A stretch of DNA of 52,705 nt from contig PDUO01000019.1 of NCBI GenBank assembly GCA_003008705.1, forward strand, positions 1,029,660-1,082,364, given 5' to 3'. Origin of the DNA: Pezicula radicicola (taxonomy: Eukaryota; Ascomycota; Leotiomycetes; Helotiales; Dermateaceae). Of the stretch, positions 1-13,744 are shown in pieces. Under the pieces are notes generated by a model. That model did not search any database and had not been told where the DNA came from. It saw only the letters and a list, made by a program, of their open reading frames with translations. Numbering within the stretch: position 1 is the stretch's first letter; every line of letters starts with the position of its first letter. Position numbers and translations under genes: made by a program.

Positions 1-2240
1 AGAAAAGGAATCTCCTTTAATTTTAACTAGAACTATAAGAATACCTTCTAAAAACTAAAAGATACTCTAATAAATACCCCTATACTATACTACTATAACT
101 CTAGACTTAAAACTATAATTAAAACCAATGTCTTTAATAGGGTAGTAGCTAGTATACTATCCTAGAAACAATCTAATAGTGATTAGTACCTAGTAGCTTA
201 CTTCTTAAAAATAATAGCCCTAGTAGAACTAAACTACTAGATATATAATAAGAAAATACTAGCTATTGTTAAGTCTCTCTCTTACTAGAGGGCTGAAACC
301 ACGGGATCCTTATATTGAATTTAAATTATTATAGATTATAAGACTTTAGAATACTTTATATTAACTAAGTAATTAAACTTATAATAAGCCCGATAGATAG
401 AATTCTTATCTAAATTCTTTTTTATAATTATATACTAACCTAGTAAGAAGAATAAATATACTAATACCCTAATATATAGAGAATAAGATATTAGTCCTTA
501 GGAAATTACTAAAAGTAAGTACTAAACCTAGATATTACTTATACTAGATTAACTTAATCTATAGATACTAAATAATATAACCCTATATAAATTCAAAGAA
601 TTTAAAGACCTCGCCTCTATAAAGTCCTCTATCGATATTATAGACTAAATCTTATCTATAAATAGAGATAGCCTAACCCTTACTAAGGAAAGAAAGAGAG
701 TTAAAAGAGATAACTAGGATTAAACTATAAATAATAGATTACTATTTTAGAGAAGGTACTTAATAGTACTAGACGAGTTATATTCCCTACTTAATAGGTT
801 AAATTAGTCTTTCCCTCTAAGAATATATTTAATTTAGGAATCTTATAACTAGGTATTAATAGTATACCTAAGTCTAAAGAAGATAATAACCCTTCTTACT
901 ATATAGTACTACTAGAAAGGAATAGTCTTGGATATAAAGAGATATATTAATAACTACTATATATATAGGAGATCTTATAACCCCTAAGATAAGACCCCTA
1001 GTTTCTTGAATCTATTACTAATCCCTAAAAGGCCCTAGTAATATATTACTATAGACTTCAAGTCCTTCCTAAAAGATAAGTATAATTTTAATAATATCCT
1101 TATAGTAATTAATTACTTTAGTAAATAAGCTATATTAGTACTATATTATAAGATTATAAATATCTAAGAACTTATCTAATTATATATTTTAAATATATAC
1201 TAGTATAAGGGTACTCTAATATTAATTATTTTAGACTAAGGACCCTAATTTATATTAGACTTCTAGAATAAATTCTATAGAATCTTAGATATAAAGATTA
1301 AGCTTTTGATTACCTACTATATATAGATAGATAGATAGACTAAAATTATAAACTAGTATATTAACTAATAACTCTAACCCTATATAAGCTACTACTAAGA
1401 TAACTAGTTAGAACTACTCTTGATTATAGATTATACCTAACTAGTCCTATTATATAAAAGCCTTGGAATATCCCCCTTTGAACTACTTAATGGATATTTA
1501 CCTCGGACGTCTTTTAATTAGAATCAACTAGAAGAACTAATAATAGTAAAAGAATATCTAAATATTATAGAAGCTTAAAATATTATAAGGAGAATATATA
1601 ATACCTAGGAAAAGGTAAAAGAGATCTTATAGATCTTATAAGAAAAGAAATAATATAATATAAATTAATACTAATAACTAATAGACTAGAAAGTAAAGGA
1701 TAAAGTATAGATTATAATATAGAACTAGAAGATATAGAGACCTAGTTAAAAGTTAGACTACTAAATAACTAGTCTATACCTAGTACTAGCCTAGGAAGGA
1801 AATAATTATAGAATCGACCTATTATAATCTATAAATATCTACCTAGTATTCTCGTTAGATAAGCTATATAAAGCTACTAATAACCTACTACCTAGCTAAG
1901 AATTAGAAGAGCTACTAAGTATTATTATTATAAACAACGATGAATAGGAAGTTAAAAAGATCCTTATAGTTAAGAAACTATATAATAGTCTACTCTACTA
2001 TATCTAATAGACTAGTTTTAATAAGGATCCTAAATAGTACCCTATATCTAACTTAAAATATAGTCCCTATATACTCTAAAAGTTCTACCTTAATAACCCT
2101 AACCTCCCTAGACCTTTATAATAACTCCTTGAATAGATATAATACTATAATAATAGTATAGATAATTATAATGAATTAGATAATAATAGACTTATAGAAA
2201 TATACTCGAGGGTAAGCTTTTTTAGGAGGAGGGGGTAATA
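1..2240 (+). mobile_element. RIP-degenerated Ty3/gypsy chromovirus, 3' part of pol
   Basis: Reading through many TAA/TAG stops on the + strand gives the order RNase H end, integrase, chromodomain of a fungal chromovirus. About 330-480 resembles the RNase H tail. About 1040-1500 is integrase, with a YITIDFKSF-like stretch near 1040, TDRQT near 1325 and a clear GISPFELLNGYLPRTSF near 1465-1515. About 1948-2115 resembles the chromodomain (EVKKIL, then YPISNLKYSP). A purine run at 2222-2236 followed by TAATATAATAG looks like a polypurine tract next to a 3' LTR. Nearly all CA and TG dinucleotides have become TA, as expected from RIP. The element is dead and truncated by the window edge. Three N characters (2276, 2288, 2313) mark uncertain bases just after the tract. 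Confidence 0.8.
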
Positions 2241-5200
2241 TAATAGTTCTAATAATATACCTATTCCTAGAGTAANCTAGTTAAATANAAGATTATTATT
2301 CTAAGCTAGAAGNTACTAAGAACCGTTATATAATATTACTTTATATATATAGTTAAGCTTTACTTAAGCTCTCTTCTCTCTCTAGTCTAGAATTCTATAT
2401 ATTTTCTACCTCTATAACTTATATAGCTATAGCCTAAGTATAGATTATTATAATAATTAGGATTTATCTCTAATTAAGTCTCTAACTTATTTAATTCTTT
2501 TAAGTATTTTATTAAGATTTTATATATATTCTAAAATAAATTATTATATTCTAAATAATACTATATTAGAGTAAGTCTTATTTTTAATTAAATAATTAGA
2601 CTTAATCTAAATTACTATATAAAAGTCTAGATAAGAAGCTTTAAGAATAATAATAATTTAATATTCTTTTATATCTACTTTATCTTTAATAATATTAATA
2701 ATTTTAATTATATTATATAATTATATTTTATATTTATTTATTATCTTATATTATAGTCTCTACTTTATATCTTATATTTCTATATATATAGTCTAAAGAT
2801 TTACTCTTCTATAATAGATATACTTAATATATATAATAGACTATAAATAATTATTATTTATAATCTATTATTAAACTTATTTATTCTAGTTTAAAGAGAA
2901 GAGAATACTAACTAAAGTAGAAACTAAAAAGATCTATATATACTTCTTATAGTTAAAGGAGAAATATATATTATTTAGTTATTATATAGATCTCTTATAT
3001 TATTCTATATAATAATAATAAAGTTATATTATAAGAAAGAGAAATATTAATTTAATTAATTTAATCTACTAGATAAAGGAAATTAAAAATACTAAGTTAA
3101 TAAAACTATTTATAAAACTATTTATAAAACCTTTTAAATTACTTAAATTAAAATATCTAAAGTTAAAATATCTAAAACTAAATTACTTTAAATTAATAAA
3201 ATACTTAGAATAAAAATAACTTAAAGTAAAATACCTAGAATTAAATTATCTAAAACTAAAATTTCTTAAACTAGTAAAATACCTAGAATAAAAATACCTA
3301 GAATAGAAATATCTAAAGCTAAAATACCTTAAACTAATAAACTATAAATTACTTTAGAATTACTATAATAAGACTAAGACTATTTATATAAGTATCTATT
3401 AATAATAATAATAGTAAATATTTTAGTATTTCTCTAAGAAGATAATAATATTAATAGTTTAGTAATTAAACTAGAAGAACTCTAGTTTATTATATTCTAT
3501 TATAAAGAGATTATTAGATTACTTAAAAAAGGAATATTTAAAATTATTAAACTTATAAATATTTTACTATTTATATATCTATTTAACTCTTAATTTATAA
3601 ATAAAATTAAGAATAAAGAAACTATATAAACTCTTAAAAAATCTAAACTAGTTATTTAAGTTTATAATAATATTAGAAAAGAGTTAGTACTAATATAATT
3701 ACTAACTATTTAGAGAGTTAACTAATAACTAATTCTTTATATTATAATTATAATAGATAGTAAGGATACTAATCTCTATTTATAAGATATCTCCTAAGTA
3801 TATATCTAATTAATAATAGAACTAAATTATAATTTCTATATTTAATCTTTAAAAGAGCTTTAATTTAAACTTAGAATTAACTAAGAGTATATACTTAAAG
3901 TTATTAAACTATTATATAAAGTTCTAGAAGTTAGAAACTATTAGTTTAAAACTTACTACTTTTATTATATTAAATAAATAAATATAAAATAGTTTATATA
4001 TAACCTATATTTACTTTATAATAACTCTACTTAGTTTAGTATTATTAGTCTATAAACTAATAATACTCTATTCCTAGCTAATAGTAATTTTATAACCTTA
4101 GAAGAAAATTAACTCTATAAAGCTAATTTTATAACTAAGGAATAAGAGTAACTAATAATTAAGAAACTACTTAAATTTAATAATAATATTATTTAATTAT
4201 TATTAAATAGAATTACTCTTATATAAGAATAATAGTACTAGAACCTTAGTATTATTAAAGTCTCTAAAACTACTATATTAATAAGTTTAAAAGATATAAT
4301 ATACTTAGACCTAGTATCTATTAACTAATATATAGCTTAGAGAGTTTATAGAGTATATATTACTTTTATATATTAGTTAGAAACTACTTTTAACTTATTA
4401 TTTACTATCTAAGTAACTAACTCTAAAGAGATAGAAATAAAAGTTTTAAATTAATATCTAAAATAATAAATTAATAATTCTATAAAAGGTTTTAAATTTA
4501 TAAAACTTAATATAAATACTTTTAAATTAATTACTTTTATAAATACCTTATTTACTAATAATATAGATCTATTATTATAGTATTATAAACTATAGTAAGA
4601 CTCTTAGTCTAAGGCTTAGTTATAGACCCTAAGGGGCCTAGTATAGAGAACTAAGTAGTATATAAGGTAAGGAAGTTATATAATAAGTATTATATAATAA
4701 GAACTAGTAGATTAGTTAGATTAGTTAAATTAGTTATAAAAAGTATTAATCTAAGAGATCTTAATAATCTATACTTATAAAGGTTTTATATAAGTAGATA
4801 ATTATTCCCTCTTAGATAGAAGTTTTATATTTAACTTAAATATAATATCTTTATATATACTTAGTAACTTAATAACTTATTATATTTTAATTTAGTAATA
4901 ATACTCTTACCTTATCTAACTAATCTAGTATTATCTCTTTTAATTAATATTAGAACTAAGAGACTATTATATATTATATATAGATTAATTATATACTTAT
5001 ACTAGTAGATACTATAGATAAGGTTAATATTCTCTATTAGACTTAAAATTACTTTTTAACTATCTAGTTAAACTTAGTACTATATAAGAAAAATAATTAA
5101 TAATTAATATTATATACTTATAATAAGTTTATAAAAGAAGAGAGATTATAGAGATTAAGTAGATTAATAATAATACTAACTTTATTAATACTATAATAAA

Positions 5201-6180
5201 AAGTAAGGTTTATAATACTTTAATATAACTTATTAATATAAATTATATTAAATTAGAGACTATAGGATAAGTTAAGAGAACTAAAGAGAAGAAAGATATA
5301 AAGGATTAATACTAATATAAGGTATAGATATAGGATTAGATTAATAGTTTAAAATTAATAGTAATTACTAGTTATAATTAATAATAATCTATTATAATTA
5401 ATAGTTCTAAAGATAATCTAATATTAGAATATTAATTTCTAGTATTATATATAGATTATATAAGTATACTAGTTTAATACTAGATTAATAAGGTTTTATA
5501 CTTAAATAAACTACTTTATAAAACTAACTTAATTAAACCTAGTTAACTAGTTTTAAATATTATATAATTAGATTATTATTTCTATCTAATATTAAAAGAA
5601 TTAAACTAATCTTATTATAATATTATATATTAAATAATTATATTAGTTTATTTATTATTATTAGATTAGATTTTATACTAATTATACTAATATTTACTTA
5701 GTAAATTTATATTACTTTATAAATAAATAAAAAATAAAAATTTTAAAAATTTTAATAAATTAATTTTAATTATTTTACTTTTTATTTAAATAATTAAAAA
5801 AGTAAAAAATACTAAAATAAAATCTTTAAAATTTAATAAATCCTTATTAATTATAATTTATATAATAAACTTATATTATTTTATAAATAAATAAATAATA
5901 AAAATTTTAAAAAACTTAATAGATTATTTTTAATTATTTTATATCTTATTTAAATAAATAAAAAAGTAAAATAAAATCTAAAATTAATATTAAAATATCT
6001 CTTTTTAATCTTTTTTATTTTATTTAATAATTATAATAAAATAATACCTAAATAGATTATTTATATAAAGTAGAATAAGGGCTTTTTAATAAGCCTATAA
6101 TTAGGAAATTTAAAGATAGTTAGAGGCTAAAAGTATATAGTTAAAGTAAGAGTAATTATTACTAGTACTATCTAATAAAA
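2241..6180. repeat. AT-rich RIP block, no genes
   Basis: This stretch is extremely AT-rich, with very few CG, CA or TG dinucleotides, and no ORF on either strand resembles a protein. It probably holds the LTR of the chromovirus to its left and other decayed repeats. Inside it, about 3060-3345 shows a degenerate tandem pattern of roughly 12-15 nt (words such as AAAATACCTAGAA and ATCTAAAGCTA), perhaps the remains of a lysine/leucine-rich coding repeat. I see no RNA gene. The boundary with normal-composition DNA near 6180 is abrupt. Confidence 0.75.
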
Positions 6181-6446
6181 AGCGGTAAAATCGTACCATT
6201 ACGGCTTAGACGCCCTGGGGCGAAAGCCAGGCTCGGTACTCTGATTGGGTGGTGTTTTAGTACCGAAGCCGCTTTTGCCCGGGCGTCTGAGTACTGAGAT
6301 AACCATGTACCTAATCTGCATCGCTAGACCTTGATGCACCACGTGACTAGTTTGAAAAGCCTCGCGACAAACAAGGCTGCAACTCGATAATTTCAACTCA
6401 AAGCCTCCGCTATAGAGACCGAACGACCATCGAAATCTGGTCTAGA

Positions 6447-8183
6447 ATGGCACCTTCTGCAACAAACGGAGACGTTGCCATGGGGGGACTTGAGGAAATT
6501 AAAGCCCCTCCGGGTGTTGTGCTCCCTCCGAAGGAAATCAAAGGTATGTCTGCAAAGCATCTAATTAGAATTCTACATCATCAACTAACCTTCACCACAG
6601 CTATCCTCGAAAAGACCGCTGGATATGTCGCAAGAAATGGAATTGTATTTGAAGGCAAGCGCATACTCCCTACACGCTAGGTATCGAAGCACTAGCTAAC
6701 AGCTATAGACCGCATTCGTGAGAAGGAGAAGCACAACCCCAAGTTCTCCTTCCTCAGCACCAACGACTCATACAATGCATACTACTTATGGCGACTCAGC
6801 GAGATCAAAGAAGGTCGAGGCACAGCTGTTGCCGCGGGAAGAGCAGAAGAGCCAGCAGAAGCGGAGAAGCCTCAGGGACCACCCGAGCCACCGGAATACC
6901 ATTTCTCTGCGCGAATGCCAAACATCAGCGCACAGGATCTCGAGGTGGTACGATTGACTGCGCTGTTTGTGGCAAAGAATGGAAGGCAATTCATGACGAC
7001 TTTGTCCCAAAGAGAATCAAACAACTCCCAGTTTGAGTTCTTGCGACCAAACCACAGCTTGCACAACTTCTTTCAGAGGTTGGTTGACCAATATACTACA
7101 CTTTTGAGAGCAGGTGGGATGGATGGCGAGGGTGGCAAAATGCAACAAGAAAGGATTAAGGAGCTCCAAGCAAATGTCAATGGCAAGTTTCATGTTCTGG
7201 GTCGTGCAAAGCAGAGAGCCGAGTGGTTCAAATTTCAAGACGAGCAGAAGCAGAAGAAGGAGGAGGAAGTTGAGAAGGAGAGGCTGTCATATGCACAAAT
7301 TGATTGGCATGACTTTGTCGTTGTTGAGACGGTTCTTTTTACCGAGGCGGACGACGCAACCAATCTTCCACCACCAACTTCCTTGAATGAGCTTCAATTC
7401 GCCTCTTTGGATCAAAAGGCAATGATGTCCATCAATTCCCATAACATGCGCATTGAGGAAGCTATGCCAGAGGATGACTATTACACCAATTCATATCCAC
7501 AACAACCACAGCAAATGCAACCCCCACCCGTTCCTACACCACAGCCCGCATATCAACCACAGTACCAAGATACCCGCATGAGACAATCAGAAGAGGAAGA
7601 AGAGGAAGAGCAACGTATTCGGGAGAGGACAGAAGCTAGAGCTCGTGCCCAACAGGCACAGGCGGCGGCTAAAGGTGGCACTGCTCCTATGAAAATCAAG
7701 CAAGACTATGTTCCAAGAGCACAGCAAGCAAGGGCGAGCAAGCATGCAAATAGCATGGCGTTATGTCCTAACTGCAGACAACAAATTCCTTACGACGAAC
7801 TTGAAGAACACATGAGAAGTGAGCATCCTTTTCGAATAGAAGCCTAGTTCTGGATTTGCTAACATTTAACAGTCGAACTTCTTGATCCTCGCTGGAAAGA
7901 GCAAAAGGCGAAGGCGGATAGTCGATTCTCAACCACGAACTTGTCAACAAGCGATGTTGCTAATAACCTGAAGAGGCTAGCAAGTCAAAGAAGTGATCTG
8001 TTCGATGGAGTAACCGGGCAGCCTATCACGGAGGAAGAGGCGGCGAGAAGGAAAAAAGCGGCCACTGGATATGATGGCGCCCCGCTCGAAAAGGGCGACA
8101 GGGCTAGGCTCGAGATGATGCAGAATGTTAATGTGGAGGAACAGATTCGGGCTATCCATCAAAAGTTTGGAGATAGGAAATAG
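6447..8183 (+). CDS. SF3A1: Splicing factor 3A subunit 1 (SF3A1/Prp21)
   Basis: SF3A1 is a U2 snRNP component (SF3a complex) needed for pre-spliceosome assembly in the nucleus. Four exons, 6447-6543, 6601-6654, 6709-7818 and 7873-8183, join to 524 codons (523 aa). SURP1 lies around residues 33-80 (AILEKTAGYVARNGIVFED, then NPKFSFL) and SURP2 around 125-175 (VVRLTALFVAKNGRQF). A Lys/Glu-rich helix and a Gln/Pro-rich linker follow, then a CPNCRQQIPYDELEEHM segment and a conserved C-terminus (VEEQIRAIHQKFGDRK). There is no C-terminal ubiquitin-like domain, as is usual in fungi. Introns 1 and 3 have GT-AG ends; intron 2 starts with GC. The start ATG has a good context and an open frame. The gene looks intact and free of RIP although it lies 270 bp from the AT-rich block. 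Exon joins are by eye and restore the family sequence exactly. Confidence 0.95.
6655..6708 (+). other. GC-AG intron of SF3A1
   Basis: The only way to join ...GIVFE to DRIREKE in frame is an intron running from GCAAGC at 6655 to CTATAG at 6708. A CTAAC branch-like site lies near 6696. GC-AG introns are a known minority class. A recent T-to-C change in an ordinary GTAAGC donor is an alternative explanation. Confidence 0.7.
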
Positions 8184-9277
8184 ATCCACGAGTGGTAGCT
8201 TTGCACTAGGCGTTACGGGGACGGAACTGTATATCAGAAGGGTTAACAGGGCGGTTTTCATTATCAAAATGGTAAGAATTTACTGTGACTGTCTTGGGTC
8301 ATGCACTGAATTTCATTCGCCAGGATTTATGCAGAGTAAGGACTAGAATGGACCCACGAGTTCAGATGTTGATTCACAATCAAGTGATTCGAGACGTACG
8401 TGGCAAAATCAACTTTATATGTTCTACGACTCTCTCATATCCAATGCAAATGCGGATATGCTGCACGCAGGTCTCATTAATCTTTAACTAACTTATTATG
8501 TCCCTCACCTCTGCTATCCGGCAGAACCGGGCGAGCACCGGTATTTGCTACATAGGAATAGTCCAAAGGAGGAAGTTCAGGTACAGCAGCTCCCACGTGC
8601 TCGCACGGAGATGACCTGAACAAGATAAATCTTATGCACGCAATACACGATGTGCTAGGCTTGTGAAGTTGTGATAGATAGTGTGGCTCTTGCATATGGC
8701 CTACATATGTAGAGAACGACACTTCAATAATCCAACCAATAATTTGTACAATTATTCTACTAATCATTCAAGCTTTGTGCGCGACGTTCTGCTGCCAAGA
8801 TGCAAGTCCCGTAAAATGCACAATCAAGCTTTGCGGAGACCTCATTCAGCGAAGACTACGACCCATGACCTCGTGCTGCTAGCTTCCACTATTTGTGCTG
8901 GCCCATGCATTTTCGGACATATTTCCTAACTTGGGCGTGTACCCTCAAGCATTTATACAGTAATGTGAGATGCGAAATCTTCGCGAACATCTCTTATCAC
9001 GACTCTAGTATTGCCTTTTCCAGGGCGTGGGTACAGATCAAGCAGATGATTTGCGAGAGCGATGAGTCGATGACTTTCTCCAAACGTTGGGCAAATACGC
9101 CCGGGGCTCCTGGTGTCCTGTTGTTATGTTGGCATGGGACGCGACCACACTGTCCAAACTCATAAGTATGGCATGGTGTGGTACCCTCCTTGAAGCTTCT
9201 TTCCTCTTTTACTTCAGCTCTCCTCCGAGCTGCTAGTGATTGTAGTCTTTTGCTTAGGCTCTTTCCTTCATTCAGCC
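8184..9277. other. Intergenic region, no gene recognised
   Basis: About 1.1 kb between SF3A1 and the sphingomyelinase gene. Only short ORFs without family resemblance occur on either strand. It presumably contains the SF3A1 3' UTR and the sphingomyelinase promoter, with a pyrimidine-rich stretch at about 9195-9270 just before the ATG. Confidence 0.6.
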
Positions 9278-12200
9278 ATGAGGTTCTCGACTATCTCCGG
9301 CCTGGTGACCATATGTGTGCCAATTCTCACCAGTGCTCTTGCTGTGTCCGACATTACTAGCAGAGCCGCTGGGGCGTTTGCAAAGAGAGATACTGTCTCT
9401 GAGTGAGTGTATACAATACTTCTTGCACCACATCGGAGCACTCGCTAAAAGATGGAAGCATCCTGACGGACATCGAAGATGCGGCATCATGCACAGCGTG
9501 TGAGGTATGCATAATTTTCGCCAGTGAGATCATCACCCTCAAGAGAAGATTCACTGATTGAGGGGTATTCCTGTAGGCGCTACTGATTATACTCAAGGTT
9601 TTGGCCGCCACAGGTGAGATCAATATCAGCTAAACATGGTGTGCTTAGAGATCATCAAACTAAATTTCACTCTTAGGAAATGACAATTTTGTTGATGTGA
9701 TCACTGCTATATGCGTGGATTTAGGTGTTGAAGATGCTGATGTCTGGTAAGTAGCACGTTAGGCATGAAAAGAAATACCTCTTGTCTAATTTCTACCGCA
9801 GTGAAGGAGCCATTGGTCTCGAGGGACCAATTTTAGCTCACGATCTACGGCAGATGACTATTGGCACCCGAACCTCGCAGCTCTTCTGCTTGACCGTCTT
9901 TGGATTGTGTCAATGGCCTGACGTTGAGGCATACACCGTCGATATGACTACAAAGCCCGATACCAGCCGCCCAACAAGCAGCGGTAAAACACCAATTCAA
10001 GTTGTTCACATCTCTGATATTCATATTGATCTCAGCTATGAGACTGGCGCCAGCTACAACTGTAAGTCTCGAGCTTTTGGAGCAAAATTTCCCCTTCCGG
10101 CCCATTTACCGCGTCCTGTTTTGAGTAACTTGCTCCTAAATCATGTTCAAGTTACTCCATATATTATCTAGAACGAGTAAACTAACTCCGAGTTTCTGAC
10201 TATAGGCACCAAGAATATCTGCTGTCGCCCCTACACTGCAGCCGACGAACCTGGTGTTACTGATTACCCTGCTGGGGAATACGGAAACGTTAATTGCGAT
10301 GCACCGGTGACTCTCGAAGAAAGTGTCTATGCTGCAATTGAGTCCCTTGTTCCAGACAGGGCATTCACGTTTGTGGCTCTCATCACCGAGGTGACTATTT
10401 TGCTAACAACAGTAGAATATTTACCGGAGATGTGGTTGAAGGTGCCGTTTGGCTTGTGAATGGTATGTCTTCAATATTTTGAAGGTGCCAAGCCAGTGCT
10501 AATAGTGGCCCTCATAGAAACCGAAGTCACAAATGACTTGAACGATGCGTACACAAGAATGAAGGGCATCGGCCAAACGTACGCTGTTATTGGTAACCAC
10601 GGTATGTAGTCGCGAAGCTTCTGTTCCATGCTAAGCAGATTGCAAGCTGGAAGTCAAATTTGCAGCTTGGAGAAACACCTGGTTGTTCCTATGAACTAAT
10701 TGCTTAATTGTTTCACAGACACTGCTCCCGTAAACTCTTTCCCTTCAGCTGCTATAGATACAACCATCAGCAGTCAATGGGCATATGACACCATGAGCTC
10801 GTAAGACATCGCCCAGCCTTGAATGATGGCCAGCCAAGCTACAATACATAATATGTACCTAAAGCTAACAAGAAATTGTACTTAGTGACTGGGAAAGCTG
10901 GATTGGCAGCACTGCAGCCACCTCTGTTGACGACAACTTTGGTTCATACTCCGTAGTAGATAGTACAACTGGTCTCCGCCTCATCAGTGTTAACACAATG
11001 TTTTGGTACAAGGTTAGTACCACCGGAGCTCCTCAAATTTATACAAATTCTAAATGGGTTATCTAGCAAAACTTTTGGATGGTACGTCTCTCTTGTGATA
11101 AAACCGCTTCTATCGAGTTGAATAAACTTGCAAAGAATTCCTTTGCTCTCCAAGAATGCTCTGCACTTCAACACCCGTTCTATAGCGCCCTAACATGCGA
11201 GGCCAAGTATTGCTAATACTAAATTCCTGAATAGTATGAGGCGACTATGGAGAGAGACCCTAGTGGGCAGCTTGCTTGGCTTGTTACGGAGCTAGAGGCA
11301 GCAGAGACCGCAGGAGAACGTGTATGGCTTATGGGCCATATGCCACTTGGATCGACAGATGCTTTCCATGATCAATCTGAATACTTTGATCAGATCGTTC
11401 AGCGCTTCGTGAGTACCTTGAGCCTATCCCCTACAATATTTGGCACGGTTAATTGACCTTAACTGAAGGATGCCACAATTGCTGCAATGTTTTTTGGCCA
11501 CACCCACAAAGATGAATTTGAAATCTCATATTCAACGCCTGATGCTCCGACCTTTGACACTGCCACTATGATGTCCTACAGTTCGTAAATCCGTTTCATT
11601 TTAGTCCATAGTAGATCGATTCTCTCGATCTAACATGTCTCGTTGCTCCTAAAATATTACTTAATTCTATTAAAGCCTTCGAGAACCACTACTAATACCA
11701 AAGTTTTTGACAGTCGCCCCCTCACTCACACCGACCTCTGGCAATCCCTCTTTCCGCGTATATAGTGTGGACCCGGTTACGTTTGGTGTACTGGATGTCA
11801 CTGTGTACTATGCCAACATCTCAAGTCCTACATACCAGTCTGGTCCCACCTGGGAGGTTCTCTATAGCGCAAAGGAGGCATACGGTACTCTACTGACACC
11901 GCCTATAACTGATGCATCTGCAGAACTAACCCCTGCGTTCTGGCATAACGGTTTGTAAATCCGGTTTATTTTTGTCCTATTTTCTATTGTTTATGGCACT
12001 ATAAAATCTCTTCAAATTTTTGTACTCTGGAGACGTCCTTCGCTAGTCGTAAATTATGTCTTAGTCTTCCTGAACCCTTTTGGAAGAAGCACTGCTAATA
12101 CAGAGGTCCTGAACAGTCACTACGCTTTTCGAAAACGATGATACCGTTTTTCAACAGTACTATTTGAGAAAGACCAGAGACTACGATACTGCTACTTGCG

Positions 12201-12547
12201 ATAGCGATTGTAAGGCAACTGAGATCTGTCAACTAAGAGCTGCACAGAGTCAGTACAACTGGTACGTTGTCACTTGCTACCTACCACAGAACGAGGGAAT
12301 TGTACTGACGAGTATTACATAAAGCGGGACTATAAGTGCTGGCATTAACTTCAAGCGCGACTCTACCGTAGCCACTGCAGATGCTCACGGTGATTGCGAG
12401 GGCTCAGCTGCCATCCCCATTCTCGGCGCGATGACAAGCGCAGGTGTGACCGAGTTCTCAGATGCACTTGTCAAGCAGCTTGGTGATTCGTTCTTAAACA
12501 CCACGATCCCCTCGAACTATACAACAACTGGAACAATAACGATTTGA
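9278..12547 (+). CDS. Secreted acid sphingomyelinase-like phosphodiesterase (saposin-B + metallophosphoesterase)
   Basis: The gene is predicted to cleave sphingomyelin or related phosphodiesters outside the cell or in vacuoles. I read 16 exons: 9278-9402, 9439-9504, 9577-9613, 9677-9746, 9802-10061, 10206-10368, 10416-10462, 10518-10601, 10719-10800, 10886-11012, 11067-11081 (15 nt), 11235-11408, 11469-11580, 11714-11950, 12117-12261 and 12325-12547, about 655 aa. There is an N-terminal signal peptide (MRFSTISGLVTICVPILTSA) and a saposin-B domain with paired cysteines (SCTAC, AICV, DVC, FC, LC). Metal-ligand motifs of the calcineurin-like fold are complete: HISDIHID, FTGDVVEG, VIGNHD, LMGHMP and FFGHTHKDE. 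The C-terminal domain has paired cysteines. All later exons join cleanly, but exons 1 and 2 do not join in frame: the total is 1967 nt, one short of a multiple of 3. The protein may be disrupted there, or the base may be a sequencing error. Confidence 0.85.
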
Positions 12548-13744
12548 AATTCCGTAGCAGTTTTCATATATTGTTGAAAAACGAGATGGCAGGAATTCTA
12601 CTTTGCTCTTCTGCTGGTGTTTATACCGTGGAGCGGCTGGCTGCAAGCTCTAGTATGTTGGTTCTGTAGTCTGAACGGAATTCAGTGGGCGAGAGGGTTT
12701 AGTACTTTAAGTGGAAAGGAGAGGGGTTACTTCCGTTCGTTGGATAAATTAATAGTTAAGTATAAAAAGCAACTTATTCAGAAACTAAGTTCACGAAATA
12801 AGTGTCAATTGAAATAAATGGTTACCTGAAAAGTAAGTTGTTTTACCTGTATCAAGTACGTGACTTAATTTAAGCAAGTTCCTTAAGTCAGTTATCCAAA
12901 TCAAGTCAAGTCAAGCCGACTTACTGAAATCAACCAAGTCACTTACGGATGATGCACCGGTATCTGGACTCCACAAAATATGATTTAGTTTCTATAAAAT
13001 TAACCATCAATAGTTATGGGAAACACATAGATGGTTTAGGATGCGAAATCATTGATTGGATGCATGCTAGGAAGAGGCAAAGACGGAAGAAAAGTAATCA
13101 TGGCAGAACTCTACCACCGAGGTATTACAGCAGTAGTATGTTACCCTATGTCAGACGTACCGAGTCTGCCCTCGTTAAAAGATCCTGTCGCTCCCATTTG
13201 TGGACCAGACTACGGAAAAACCAAACTGTGTTCTGCTACCATGGCAGGCTTCTCTTCAATCATGGCATCAAATTAAAAAGAATACCCCCAAGCCAGACAT
13301 TTTTGGCGGAGAACTAAACTGGCGATTTTGTTATAGTAGAGGCTCTGGACACAACCTGGGCTTGAAATGTACTCCTGGCGAGGTTAGGCAAGTTATAGAT
13401 AAAATCCAAGCCCTTGAAACTTCGCCAGGTTATTTGTTCTAGGAACACTTGTGAGGGCCTGAAGAGAAGTGGGAATCTTCAACTTAAGCGTGACAAATAC
13501 GGTTCCATTCGGGGGGTGGCTTGTCGGTATTCACATGGAGGAGCTGGCTCGATCATTTTTGAAACCCCACCTTTTCTGGCCATAGCCATGTCACACAAGG
13601 AAACCACTTTTTGTCGATCATGCTGAGCTCTCATTTTTGAGGATGCCACATGTTGGAATGTTCCATGCAACGCTAAACCCTCTGAACCTTCGTATCATCC
13701 CACAAGCAAAAGAAACCCAACCAGAAAACCCCGATGTCCCAAGC
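12548..13744. other. Intergenic region with CAAGT-type simple repeats
   Basis: No gene is recognised. About 12835-12950 is built from AAGTCA/CAAGT words. About 13378-13435 carries an inverted pair, CTGGCGAG ... TTCGCCAG, able to form a hairpin with a long loop. A 74-codon open frame at 13052-13276 (+) starts at a non-ATG codon and resembles nothing I know. Confidence 0.5.

Noticed and set aside
1..6180. Novel AT-rich functional DNA such as a centromere core
   Set aside because: Recognisable chromovirus remains and transition-only decay explain the composition; nothing here separates a centromere from an ordinary RIP block.
13052..13317. Coding gene between the sphingomyelinase and eL21
   Set aside because: Overlapping short frames, non-ATG start in the longest candidate, no family resemblance.
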